Shown one piece after another: positions 24,793-32,175 of a stretch of 64,000 nt of DNA; the first letter of the stretch is position 1, and every line of letters starts with the position of its first letter. This stretch comes from Candidatus Saccharimonadota bacterium (GTDB taxonomy: Bacteria > Patescibacteriota > Saccharimonadia > Saccharimonadales > Saccharimonadaceae): contig JAFWNF010000005.1 of NCBI GenBank assembly GCA_017510445.1, positions 124,001 through 188,000 of the forward strand, read 5' to 3'. Position numbers and translations under genes: made by a program. The notes under the pieces are model-generated. The model was not told where the DNA came from and did not search any database. It worked only from the letters and a program-made list of their open reading frames with translations.

Positions 24793-25820
24793 TATTCGGT
24801 TTCCTTAGCTTTTTCGCGGACTTTCGCTTCAAGCTCGGCCATAAGTTCTGGTTTTTCTTTCAAAAGTTTCTTTGCGGCTTCACGTCCTTGGGCAATAGTT
24901 TCGCCGTTATATTTTACGAAAGCGCCGGCCTTTTCGAGAATGCCATATTGAATCGCAAGATCAAGAACGTCGCCGGTTTTAGAGATACCCTCGTTATACA
25001 TAATGTCAAACTCTGCAGTGCGGAATGGAGCGGCGATTTTGTTTTTGACAATCTTAACTTTTGTGCGGTTACCGGAAATATTCTCGCCTTCTTTAATTTG
25101 ACCAATTCTTCTGATATCGAGACGGACTGAGGCATAAAACTTCAGAGCGTTACCGCCAGTGGTAGTTTCTGGGTTGCCAAACATAACGCCAATTTTCATG
25201 CGGATTTGATTGATGAAAATAACTGTAGCTTTGGATTTTGAAATAATGCCAGTAAGTTTACGCATGGCTTGGGACATAAGTCTGGCTTGAAGACCCATTT
25301 GAGCATCGCCCATATCGCCGTCGATTTCAGCTTGGGGGACAAGGGCGGCGACAGAGTCGACAACAATAAGATCGACTGCATTCGAGCGGACAAGAGCGTC
25401 GCAAATTTCAAGCGCCTGTTCGCCGTTGTCGGGTTGAGAAATCAAGAGGTTGTCGGTGTCAACGCCGATGCGTTTGGCGTAGGCTGGGTCAAGGGCATGC
25501 TCAGCGTCGATAAAGGCAGCTTGACCGCCTTGTTTTTGGATTTCGGCAATGGCATGGAGGGTCAAAGTTGTTTTTCCGGAAGATTCTGGGCCATAAATTT
25601 CGATAATACGGCCTTTCGGAAAACCGCCACCAAGTGCGAGGTCGAGAGAAAGGGACCCGGATGAAAAGAGTTCGACATCGATTTTTTTGGCGTCGCCGAG
25701 TTTCATAATTGAACCGTCGCCAAACTGCTTGGTAATTTGAGAAATGGCTAATTTTAAAGCCTCATTTTTCCCGTCGTTCTTATCTGTTTTTTCCACCGTT
25801 TTTTCTGCTTTCTTAGCCAT
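24792..25820 (-). CDS. recA: Recombinase RecA
   Basis: Strand exchange ATPase. Walker [11 protein letters not shown], Walker [11 protein letters not shown], loop 1 [22 protein letters not shown], loop 2 [23 protein letters not shown]. 342 aa is typical. The start has GAGG 8 nt upstream of the ATG, and TGC-TATAAT about 45 nt upstream is the promoter. No LexA-type box is obvious. First gene of the recA-Nudix-Nudix unit. Confidence 0.98.
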   Translation of the reverse strand: MAKKAEKTVEKTDKNDGKNEALKLAISQITKQFGDGSIMKLGDAKKIDVELFSSGSLSLDLALGGGFPKGRIIEIYGPESSGKTTLTLHAIAEIQKQGGQAAFIDAEHALDPAYAKRIGVDTDNLLISQPDNGEQALEICDALVRSNAVDLIVVDSVAALVPQAEIDGDMGDAQMGLQARLMSQAMRKLTGIISKSKATVIFINQIRMKIGVMFGNPETTTGGNALKFYASVRLDIRRIGQIKEGENISGNRTKVKIVKNKIAAPFRTAEFDIMYNEGISKTGDVLDLAIQYGILEKAGAFVKYNGETIAQGREAAKKLLKEKPELMAELEAKVREKAKETE

Positions 25821-25886
25821 AGTATTACCTCTTTTAAGTTTATTGTTTCCATTATAGCATAACTTTGAGTGCTTAAAAGTTTCGAC

Positions 25887-25916
25887 AAAAAAAGACCGCA
25901 GGTGCGGCCTTTTTTG
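25887..25916. terminator. Intrinsic terminator
   Basis: A-run, ACCGCA-GG-TGCGGc and T6. It lies upstream of recA and downstream of whatever transcribes on the plus strand; it also insulates recA from the surface gene convergent at the A/T-rich edge. Confidence 0.7.
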
Positions 25917-25925
25917 AGCTCTAGA

Positions 25926-26966
25926 TTAGTAATAGTTAATTTCTTTTTTGGATTTTTTCTTCAAAAGAGCAAGTAGCAGAGTAGAAACCGTCACAATCGC
26001 CACGGTGCCAAAAATTGAAGCGAGGGTGGCAGAGAATTCTTTTTCAAAGTGGCCAGTGTTAGGCGTTTTTTCTGTTGATTTTTTTGTTTTTGCGGACTCA
26101 GCAACGGTCCCAGCTTCTGTTTTAGCTTTGTTCTCGACAGGGAGAATTTCAGTTTGTTTCTTTTCTTTTGGACCAATCTTAACTTTGTTAGCAAGTTTAA
26201 AAGATATATCTTCTGAATTATCTTTCTCGGTTGTACTATTGTAAGCAAAATATTCTCGATAAACTGTTATTCTACTATCCAGCTCATGATTACGTTGGTC
26301 ATGGGCAATTTTAAGATTATTATCTTTGATTTCTTCATTATCGCCAATAATAATTCTTTTTTCTATTTTTTCATTACCGACAAAGCTTAATTCAGCCATG
26401 ACTGGACTAGAGAAATGGCTAAGGTCATAATTTCCATTTTTAAACGTTATCGTGCCTCCATAAGATGCAATACAAGCGGTCGAATTGATATCCATTTCTG
26501 CAGAGATTGAGCACGTCATCCCATCTCCGTCTAAGGTAAGATTTGTGCCGTGAGCAAGAATACCAAGATTATTTTCTCCAACAAAGTCAATTGTCAAATC
26601 GTCCAGATAAGATATTTCTAATCTAATCGTTTCCTCGGCGCCTTTATCGGCACTAACATTTTTCAGAGTCAAAGTGTTCTTTTCTGCGTCATAGGCAACT
26701 TTGCCTTGACAAATATCATACCGGTTTTCGTGGCAAGCAATAGATAGTGGCGGCGTACCTGCTTCATTGCGAAGAATACTATATAGAGGCGTGCTTGAGC
26801 CAGAACCGTATTCTAATGCTGATATATTTATCTGACTTGGGCCGCCTGAACCAATGCCAATACCAATAGATGATAATGATTCAGCATTAGCCGTTAATGG
26901 TTTGAGTTGCCCTGCAAAAAATGAAATACCAACTGCTAGACAGGATAACAAAAGCTTTTTGTTCAT
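25926..26966 (-). CDS. Surface protein with C-terminal TPNTG anchor motif
   Basis: 346 aa. The signal peptide is MNKKLLLSCLAVGISFFAG...ANAES (about 1-30). The middle is beta-rich with Asn/Asp/Gly turns (LTLKNVSA, LTIDFVGENNLGI, NLTLDGDGM, GTITFKNGNYDL), like a small parallel beta-helix, with three or four Cys. The C-terminus has TPNTG, then a hydrophobic span (about 312-333) and LLKKKSKK, which is the layout of a sortase signal with a non-LPxTG motif. AAGG precedes the ATG. The promoter contains a 10-G spacer tract, so expression may switch on and off. Confidence 0.8.
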   Translation of the reverse strand: MNKKLLLSCLAVGISFFAGQLKPLTANAESLSSIGIGIGSGGPSQINISALEYGSGSSTPLYSILRNEAGTPPLSIACHENRYDICQGKVAYDAEKNTLTLKNVSADKGAEETIRLEISYLDDLTIDFVGENNLGILAHGTNLTLDGDGMTCSISAEMDINSTACIASYGGTITFKNGNYDLSHFSSPVMAELSFVGNEKIEKRIIIGDNEEIKDNNLKIAHDQRNHELDSRITVYREYFAYNSTTEKDNSEDISFKLANKVKIGPKEKKQTEILPVENKAKTEAGTVAESAKTKKSTEKTPNTGHFEKEFSATLASIFGTVAIVTVSTLLLALLKKKSKKEINYY

Positions 26967-27002
26967 AATGTTGACCTTTTTATGTTTATAATTAATAGTT
27001 AA

Positions 27003-27031
27003 ATGGTATCACCCCCCCCCCAGGTTGTCAA
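27003..27031 (-). promoter_or_regulatory. Poly-G spacer promoter, candidate phase-variable switch
   Basis: Minus-strand TTGACA (27026-27031), 17-bp spacer that contains ten consecutive G (C-run at 27012-27021 on the plus strand), and TACCAT (27003-27008) with an extended TG. The spacer is exactly 17 bp in this assembly, the optimal length. Gain or loss of one G by slippage would change promoter strength, as known for Neisseria porA. Confidence 0.75.
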
Positions 27032-27098
27032 TATTAATTTTTATGTTTTTTGTAACTAGTGAAACAAGGAGGTTCAATCCCAGGGTACATACCAAAAA

Positions 27099-27122
27099 AA
27101 TAAACCCTTCGGGTTTATATTT
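27099..27122 (-). terminator. tRNA-Met terminator
   Basis: ATAAACCC-GAA-GGGTTTAT then T7 on the minus strand, directly after the tRNA 3' end. Confidence 0.8.
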
Positions 27123-27199
27123 TGGTAGTACCGACTGGGATCGAACCAGTGACCTTGGGCTTATGAGTCCCACGCTCTAACCATCTGAGCTACGGTACC
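27123..27199 (-). tRNA. tRNA-Met(CAT), probably elongator
   Basis: Acceptor GGTACCG/CGGTACT with a G-U first pair, D-arm TAGCTCAGATGGTTAGAGC, anticodon loop CTCATAA, T-loop TTCGATC, encoded CCA. It lacks the C1-A72 mismatch of an initiator and resembles elongator Met more than Ile2. Confidence 0.88.
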
Positions 27200-27237
27200 A
27201 AGTTATTTTATTATAGCATAGATTCAGAAAAAGCGAA

Positions 27238-27255
27238 AGGCGCCATGCGGCGCCT
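27238..27255 (-). terminator. Hairpin terminator of the AbrB-like gene
   Basis: AGGCGCC-ATGC-GGCGCCT, 7-bp perfect stem, followed on the minus strand by TTTCGCTTTTTC. Confidence 0.75.
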
Positions 27256-27269
27256 GGAATAGACAAGTA

Positions 27270-27566
27270 TCAGAGAACTTTGCCAGTTTTTGCGGACAAA
27301 TAAAGCTTGTTGTCGTTTTCTTCGTCGATAAGAACGAGGATGTCCTTACTCTCGAGCTCATCACGAAACTGCTTTGGAATTGTAATCCTGGTTCTTTGGT
27401 CAGGTATTATGACTTTTCCGAAATTAGATTTTTTGCTATCGACTATCTCTATCATCTCTTTACCAAGGTCGATAGAAAAACGCACACCTTCCATGTTTTC
27501 GAGCCCAACGTTATCAAGCGTAACTCTCCCTGCATCGTCCATTTTTACAATGTCTATGATTTTCAC
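27270..27566 (-). CDS. AbrB/SpoVT-like (possibly MraZ-like) protein
   Basis: 98 aa with two similar halves: KMDDAGRVTLDNV...MIEIVDSKK and DQRTRITIPKQFRDELESKDILVLIDE. The second is a good SpoVT/AbrB swapped-hairpin (R-[IV]-T-I-P-x-x-[FL]-R). Two tandem hairpins recall MraZ, but the length is short. Probably a DNA-binding regulator, targets unknown. The GTG at 27566 lies 6 nt after AGGAGG, better than the GTG at 27575 that sits inside it. It has its own strong promoter and terminator. Confidence 0.7.
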   Translation of the reverse strand: MKIIDIVKMDDAGRVTLDNVGLENMEGVRFSIDLGKEMIEIVDSKKSNFGKVIIPDQRTRITIPKQFRDELESKDILVLIDEENDNKLYLSAKTGKVL

Positions 27567-27596
27567 ACATTTCACCTCCTAAAATAGTGCGCGTTT

Positions 27597-27625
27597 ATTA
27601 TATCACTTATTATGAAAAAAGTCAA
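27597..27625 (-). promoter_or_regulatory. Promoter TTGACT-17-TATAAT
   Basis: Minus-strand TTGACT (27620-27625) and extended -10 TGA-TATAAT (27597-27602), 17-bp spacer, driving the AbrB-like gene. Confidence 0.75.
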
Positions 27626-27678
27626 GATTTGAGTGTTTAAGGGTTGAAAAAAACCTGTTTTCTGATAAAATAAACCTC

Positions 27679-27765
27679 GGAAGGGTGGCCGAGTGGTTGA
27701 TGGCACTGGTCTTGAAAACCAGCAAGTTAATAGCTTCGCAGGTTCGAATCCTGTCCCTTCCGCCA
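27679..27765 (+). tRNA. tRNA-Ser(TGA)
   Basis: Class II tRNA with long variable arm; acceptor GGAAGGG/CCCTTCC, anticodon loop CTTGAAA (anticodon TGA), T-loop TTCGAAT, encoded CCA. TGA-TAAAAT 7 nt upstream is its promoter. Confidence 0.94.
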
Positions 27766-27827
27766 GGAAGACAAGAAAAATGGCCCAAGGGGCTATTTTT
27801 GTTGGCTTCTTCGATAGTAAGAAGCAG

Positions 27828-28030
27828 GATTCGAGCCAGGTTCGTTATTCGGAGCGAAGTGACGAATCTCGCCATCCTATCCCTTCCGCCATTTTGGGAT
27901 GATAAAGCTCGCTATCTTAGCGGCTTTTTTCGTTCGCTCATCCAATAGATGCGCTTCACTCAAAGAATCCACTGATCTAGCGAGTTTTATCTACCCCAAA
28001 ACCGTTATTATTAGATTCGAGCCAGGTTCG
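27828..28030. mobile_element. Inverted-repeat element beside tRNA-Ser, with duplicated tRNA 3' end
   Basis: No gene lies between 27766 and 28054. The stretch holds: a 17-bp perfect direct repeat (27828-27844 and 28014-28030, GATTCGAGCCAGGTTCG); a copy of the last 18 nt of tRNA-Ser including CCA (27874-27891, one mismatch to 27748-27765); and imperfect inverted repeats 27892-27914 and 27978-28001 (TTTTGGG...CTCGCTA) between them. It looks like a decayed small mobile element or an integration scar; no transposase or integrase is present. A weak hairpin terminator for the tRNA is at about 27777-27805. Confidence 0.55.
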
Positions 28031-28054
28031 CATCGAAAAAAGTTTTTCGATACC

Positions 28055-28315
28055 TTACCTTGTCTTTTTATTCTTTTTCTTTTTAGGTGATTTTTTTAAT
28101 TTGATGATTGAAACTATTGCAATTAATGCCCAAACGATTTGAAGAGTGAAGGAAAACCATGCGTTTTTTGGATATAAACCAATCGCCATTAGAATACCAG
28201 CAAAAAGATTTAGTAGTTGGTAAGGTATTCCGTTGTTAATTTTGTTACTCGAAAGAAGTCCGTAGGCAAGGAGGACCATGGCCATTCCGATCCAACCAAT
28301 AATATCAAAAAACAT
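28055..28315 (-). CDS. CBU_0592-like small membrane protein
   Basis: 86 aa, three hydrophobic segments: GWIGMAMVLLAYGLLSSN, LLNLFAGILMAIGL, and SFTLQIVWALIAIVSII, ending in a Lys-rich tail. The pattern G-W-x-G...L-x-A-Y-x-L-L-S...Y-Q-L-L-N-L matches the CBU_0592 family of unknown function. A longer frame begins at 28333, but TGC-TATAAT (28322-28327) ends 6 nt before the ATG at 28315, which is therefore the start. Confidence 0.8.
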   Translation of the reverse strand: MFFDIIGWIGMAMVLLAYGLLSSNKINNGIPYQLLNLFAGILMAIGLYPKNAWFSFTLQIVWALIAIVSIIKLKKSPKKKKNKKTR

Positions 28316-28364
28316 AAGCTTATTATAGCACATAGTCTGGAGTGAAACGTGTTATAATATCTTT

Positions 28365-28754
28365 ATGAAAATGAGAAAAGGATTTACTTTGCCAGAATTA
28401 ATTGTCGTCACGGCAGTTGCTGGATTGATTTTTATTGTATTTTTTATACAAAAAGCAAATGTTGATGCGATGAACCGAGATGACACGAGAAAAACAGCAA
28501 TAAACGCCATGTATTATGCGCTTGAGGAAGGATTTTATGCGGAAAATGGCTATTATCCAGAATCAATCTCCGAAGACAATTTGAAAGCTATGGATCCTGC
28601 GCTTTTCACTGATCCAAACGGAATAAACCTTGGAAAAGATGGTTCTAATTATTCCTATGAACCGGGAAACTGTAAAGACGGAAAATGTAAAGAATATATT
28701 TTGCGCGCAACGCTTGAAAAAGAAGACATTTACATTAAACGCAACAGAAATTAA
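28365..28754 (+). CDS. Type IV pilin-like protein
   Basis: 129 aa. Prepilin motif RKGFTLPELIVVTAV: cleavage after Gly, Phe+1, Glu+5, then a hydrophobic helix. The C-terminal globular part has Cys in NCKDGKCKEY, a pilin-like loop. It stands apart from the pilin cluster at 51.6-54.8 kb, so it may be a separate major or minor pilin. TGT-TATAAT (28353-28358) ends 6 nt before the ATG: leaderless. The 3' end overlaps the convergent PH-domain gene by 4 nt. Confidence 0.85.
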   Translation: MKMRKGFTLPELIVVTAVAGLIFIVFFIQKANVDAMNRDDTRKTAINAMYYALEEGFYAENGYYPESISEDNLKAMDPALFTDPNGINLGKDGSNYSYEPGNCKDGKCKEYILRATLEKEDIYIKRNRN

Positions 28755-29332
28755 TCTTCGTTTTTATTTTTGATAACGTGAACTAGATGCGAGATGGTTT
28801 GAATCTCGTCGGTTGGAGTATCAACGTAAGGGAAGGTGTAGGTTGTTTCGTCACCGACGGTGGACATGCGAATAGTTCCGTAATGGAAAATAGACTGAAC
28901 AATTCCCTCTTGTTTAAAACTGACATCTTCGATACGGGAAAGCTCAACGACATTGGTTGAATGATGAAAAAGGCCCGACATAAGGGTTTGGATTGCGCGT
29001 TTGTTGGTAATATAAAGTTTGTTACCAAAGTGAATTTTTGTTGCGACAATTGCAACTAGAGCTATCAGGATAATCATAAGTGGAACAACAAAAACAAGGG
29101 TAGGGATAAGATTAATCGCTGGCAAAAGCGTCTCGCCAGTTGTCGTGTTTGCGATAAGAATTGCGCAAATGATTACAAGCAAGCTTGAGACAATGGCCAT
29201 GAACCAAATAGAAATAAGCGCGAAGCTCGAACGCGTAATAACTAATTCAACATATTCTTCTGGCTCGAGCGAAAGAAAAGGAAAGTCTTTTTGGCTACGA
29301 GCGTGACGAAGTTCTTCGAGAGATTTTTTCAT
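28751..29332 (-). CDS. Membrane protein with bacterial PH domain (bPH2)
   Basis: 193 aa. Two transmembrane segments (about 35-60 and 75-97), then a bPH2/DUF304 domain: LYITNKRAIQTLMSGLFHHSTNVVELSRIEDVSFKQ, with FHYGTIRMST and TYTFPYVDTP. This is the usual YdbS-like layout. The role is unknown. TGA-TAAAAT lies 9 nt before the ATG with AAAGGT in between, a mixed leader. Confidence 0.83.
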   Translation of the reverse strand: MKKSLEELRHARSQKDFPFLSLEPEEYVELVITRSSFALISIWFMAIVSSLLVIICAILIANTTTGETLLPAINLIPTLVFVVPLMIILIALVAIVATKIHFGNKLYITNKRAIQTLMSGLFHHSTNVVELSRIEDVSFKQEGIVQSIFHYGTIRMSTVGDETTYTFPYVDTPTDEIQTISHLVHVIKNKNED

Positions 29333-29347
29333 ATTACCTTTATTTTA

Positions 29348-30361
29348 TCATATTTTGAGAGAATTAAGATGGTCCTTGGCCTTTTTCGTCACCATTCGAC
29401 CTCTCGGCGTGCGTTCGATTAGACCAAGTTGAAGGAGATAAGGTTCGTAATAGTCTTCAATTGTCGAAGCTTCGTCGCCAGTTAAAGCGGAAATTGTTGT
29501 CAAACCTACTGGGCGGTCGCCGTAATTTTCTAGCATGAGGCTTAACATGTTACGATCGGCGGGGTCAAGACCGAGATCATCAATTTCCATAAGATGGAGA
29601 GATTTTTCGGCAACTACTTTGTCGATAATTCCGTCACCGTTGACGTCGGCAAAATCTCGAACTCGTTTCACAAGACGATTAGCAATTCTCGGGGTTAGAC
29701 GAGAGCGGGTAGCAAGGAGTTTTGTTGCTTCAGGTTTTATTTCGGTATTAAGAATTTTTGCAGTACGAGAAATGATTTTTTCAATTTCGGGCAGTTTATA
29801 ATATTCAAGACGATGGATAATGCCAAAACGGTCACGAAGTGGACCAGCGAGCGAGCCGGTTCGAGTCGTGGCGCCAATAACTGTAAAATGAGGAAGATCA
29901 AGGCGGACACTACGAGCAGCTGGACCTTTGCCGATAACAATATCGAGTTTATAGTCTTCCATCGCAGAATAGAGAACTTCCTCAACGGCCCGACGGAGAC
30001 GATGAATTTCGTCAATAAAAAGCACATCGCCGTCTTGGAGATTAGTTAGAATGCTAGCAAGATCGCCTGCCCGTTCAATGGCTGGGCCAGAAGTTACGCG
30101 CAAACTTGAACCGAGTTCATGAGCAATGACGTTTGCCATTGTGGTTTTCCCTAATCCTGGAGGACCATAAAGAAGAACGTGGTCTAAAGTCGTCCCGTCG
30201 TCGCGTTTTTTTACAGCATCGATGGCAAGTTTTAAGTTGTTTTTTAGTCTTTCCTGGCCAATATACTCGGAAAAAGTAGTCGGACGAAGCGAAATTTCGA
30301 TTTTTTGCTCTTCAGAATCATCTTCGTTTAAGGCGGTGTCAATAACTCGGTTAATTCCCAT
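29348..30361 (-). CDS. ruvB: Holliday junction helicase ATPase RuvB
   Basis: Drives branch migration with RuvA. Walker [13 protein letters not shown], Walker [11 protein letters not shown], sensor [17 protein letters not shown], arginine-finger region, and a C-terminal winged helix with [34 protein letters not shown]. 337 aa is typical. TGT-TAAAAT (30368-30373) ends 6 nt before the ATG: leaderless. The next gene upstream is yebC, often a ruv neighbour in bacteria; a terminator separates them here. Confidence 0.98.
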   Translation of the reverse strand: MGINRVIDTALNEDDSEEQKIEISLRPTTFSEYIGQERLKNNLKLAIDAVKKRDDGTTLDHVLLYGPPGLGKTTMANVIAHELGSSLRVTSGPAIERAGDLASILTNLQDGDVLFIDEIHRLRRAVEEVLYSAMEDYKLDIVIGKGPAARSVRLDLPHFTVIGATTRTGSLAGPLRDRFGIIHRLEYYKLPEIEKIISRTAKILNTEIKPEATKLLATRSRLTPRIANRLVKRVRDFADVNGDGIIDKVVAEKSLHLMEIDDLGLDPADRNMLSLMLENYGDRPVGLTTISALTGDEASTIEDYYEPYLLQLGLIERTPRGRMVTKKAKDHLNSLKI

Positions 30362-30382
30362 GTCACTATTTTAACAGATAAC

Positions 30383-30410
30383 AAAAAAAGCGCCACTTTT
30401 GGCGCTTTTT
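30383..30410. terminator. yebC terminator
   Basis: AAAAAGCGCC-ACTTTT-GGCGCTTTTT, symmetric A/T flanks, 2 nt after the yebC stop. Confidence 0.85.
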
Positions 30411-30412
30411 AA

Positions 30413-31114
30413 TTATTCTGCATTCGTATAGACAGCAGTGACGTCGTCGAGATCATCGATTGCGTCGAGAAGTTTTTCAAGTTTTTCAGAATTATCGCCT
30501 TCGACTGGAACGGTGGAAGTCGGAACGTATTTTAGTTCGGCCTCAGTGACTGTCATACCAGCCTCGATTAAACTCGCACGGACTTTCATGAGATCAGAAC
30601 TAGGTGTAAAGATTTCAATACCATCTTCAACTTCTTCAGCATCTTCTGCGCCAGCTTCTAGCGCTGTCATTAAAGCATCTTCGCCTTTATCAGAAATAAC
30701 AATCACGCCTTTGCGAGAAAACTGGAACATGACGGATCCTGGGTCGGCCATGCGTCCACCATTTTTTTCAAGAGTGTGGCGAACTTCAGGTAGAGTGCGG
30801 TTTTTGTTATCGGTAGCAACTTCGATAATAATGCCAGCACCAGCAGGACCATAGGCTTCATAAGTCTCTTCAATAAGGGCGGCGGCAGATTTATCGGCGA
30901 CACGAGCAATAGCGCGTTCGATGTTGGCTTTTGGCATATTCGCGAGACGGGCTTTTTCAAGTACCATAGCAAGAGAAGGATTCATGTTCGGGTCAGTTCC
31001 ATGACGGGCTGCGATAGCGATTTGGTTACCAATTTTTGTAAAAAGTGCGCCACGCTTCGCATCAACAACGGCTTTTTGACGTTTTGTAGTGGCCCATTTT
31101 GAGTGTCCGGACAT
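30413..31114 (-). CDS. yebC: YebC/TACO1 family protein
   Basis: MSGHSKWATTKRQKAVVDAKRG is the family opening; also MPKANIERAI, YEAYGPAGAGIIIE and NGGRMADPGSVMFQF. Long annotated as a transcription regulator; members are now known to help ribosomes at polyproline stretches. That would suit this genome's Pro-rich surface proteins, though the link is inference. 233 aa. AGGAGAG Shine-Dalgarno. Confidence 0.96.
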   Translation of the reverse strand: MSGHSKWATTKRQKAVVDAKRGALFTKIGNQIAIAARHGTDPNMNPSLAMVLEKARLANMPKANIERAIARVADKSAAALIEETYEAYGPAGAGIIIEVATDNKNRTLPEVRHTLEKNGGRMADPGSVMFQFSRKGVIVISDKGEDALMTALEAGAEDAEEVEDGIEIFTPSSDLMKVRASLIEAGMTVTEAELKYVPTSTVPVEGDNSEKLEKLLDAIDDLDDVTAVYTNAE

Positions 31115-31203
31115 GTTCTCTCCTAGATTTTAATAATATTATATATTTCTATTATTTTAACACTATTTTCTTAATTTTGCAATTTCAGGCTAACAGGGGT
31201 GGA

Positions 31204-31230
31204 AAAATGTTGTAATTTTTACAACATTTT
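31204..31230. repeat. Palindrome copy 2 (AAAATGTTGTAA arms)
   Basis: Identical to 18404-18430. Here it lies between divergent yebC and tRNA-Gly, where a terminator has no clear job, so an operator or other protein-binding role is possible. Confidence 0.85.
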
Positions 31231-31295
31231 GTATTTTACAGGGATCCCTTTTAAGTTTCGAGAAAAACGACAAAATATGATAAAATAGACTAGTC

Positions 31296-31370
31296 GCGGG
31301 TATCGTATAGCGGCTATTATGTATCCTTCCCAAGAATAAGATCAGGGTCCGACTCCCTGTACCCGCACCA
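31296..31370 (+). tRNA. tRNA-Gly(CCC), atypical
   Basis: Acceptor GCGGGTA/TACCCGC, anticodon loop TTCCCAA (CCC), encoded CCA. The T-loop is TCCGACT, with C where U55 is nearly universal, and the anticodon stem has a C-A mismatch. TGA-TAAAAT is about 9 nt upstream. Confidence 0.82.
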
Positions 31371-31373
31371 AGT

Positions 31374-31397
31374 GAGCTCCATTTTGGAGTTTTTTTG
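31374..31397 (+). terminator. tRNA-Gly terminator
   Basis: GCTCC-ATTTT-GGAGT followed by T7. Confidence 0.75.
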
Positions 31398-31461
31398 TTT
31401 ATGCTAAAAAGTATGGTACAATTAGAAAAACATAATTAATATTAAAGGAGAAAAATAAATT

Positions 31462-32127
31462 ATGTACGATTATGATTATTACTACCCAACTACATCGGGC
31501 TCAGGTGCTGCCGCAGCTGGTCTTGGTGCTGGGTTATTATTAGTGGTTTTACTCATTTCCTTGATTCCTACCATCATTATGATTATTTCCATGTGGAAGA
31601 TTTTCAAGAAAGCTGGAAAGAACGGTTGGGAAGCAATTGTACCAGTTTATAACATTATAACTTTGCTTCAAATAGTTGATATTAATCCACTTTTTATTTT
31701 GGTTAGTTTAATCCCATTTGTTGGTGGTATCGCCGACGTCGTCTTAATGATTGTCGCTTACATCCGTCTTACCCAAGGTTTTAGTAAAAGTGGTGGCTAC
31801 GTAGCCGGATTAATTCTCTTGCCAATAGTATTCTTCCCAATGTTAGCATTTGGAAAAAATGATTGGGACGCTAGTAAAATCGACCGCAACATGATGTCGT
31901 TTTTGAACAATAAGTCTGCTTCAACTGCCGGACCAGCTCCTGCAGATGCTCCAGCCGAACCTACAACAGCTCCAGAAACAACACCTGCTGATCCTGTCGC
32001 ACCTGCGGAACCAGTAGCTCCAGCAGAACCAGTTGCTCCAGCTGCACCGGCCGAACCTGTTGCTCCTGCAGAACCAGTAGCGCCTGAAACACCAGCCGAC
32101 CCAACAACTCCACCTCAAACTTTATAA
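31462..32127 (+). CDS. DUF5684-like membrane protein with Pro-rich tail
   Basis: 221 aa. A Tyr-rich start (MYDYDYYYP), four hydrophobic segments (about 18-45, 68-85, 84-100, 110-132) with KAGKNGWEAIVPVYNI, the signature of the DUF5684/signal-peptidase-associated membrane family, then a tail (about 152-221) of repeated AEPVAP units. The tail is encoded by near-perfect 18-bp repeats and may vary in length. AAAGGAG supports the start. Terminated directly after the stop. Confidence 0.8.
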   Translation: MYDYDYYYPTTSGSGAAAAGLGAGLLLVVLLISLIPTIIMIISMWKIFKKAGKNGWEAIVPVYNIITLLQIVDINPLFILVSLIPFVGGIADVVLMIVAYIRLTQGFSKSGGYVAGLILLPIVFFPMLAFGKNDWDASKIDRNMMSFLNNKSASTAGPAPADAPAEPTTAPETTPADPVAPAEPVAPAEPVAPAAPAEPVAPAEPVAPETPADPTTPPQTL

Positions 32128-32136
32128 GATGGAAAT

Positions 32137-32167
32137 AAAAAATCTAGCCGAGAGGCTAGATTTTTTT
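32137..32167. terminator. Bidirectional terminator
   Basis: AAAAAATCTAGCC-GAGA-GGCTAGATTTTTTT between convergent genes. Confidence 0.9.
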
Positions 32168-32175
32168 GTTTAGTT

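Noticed and set aside
27603-27875. Minus-strand ORF with GGRDRIRTCEAINLLVFKTS
   Set aside because: It is the well-known mistranslation of a tRNA-Ser gene on the opposite strand, plus flanking repeat DNA.
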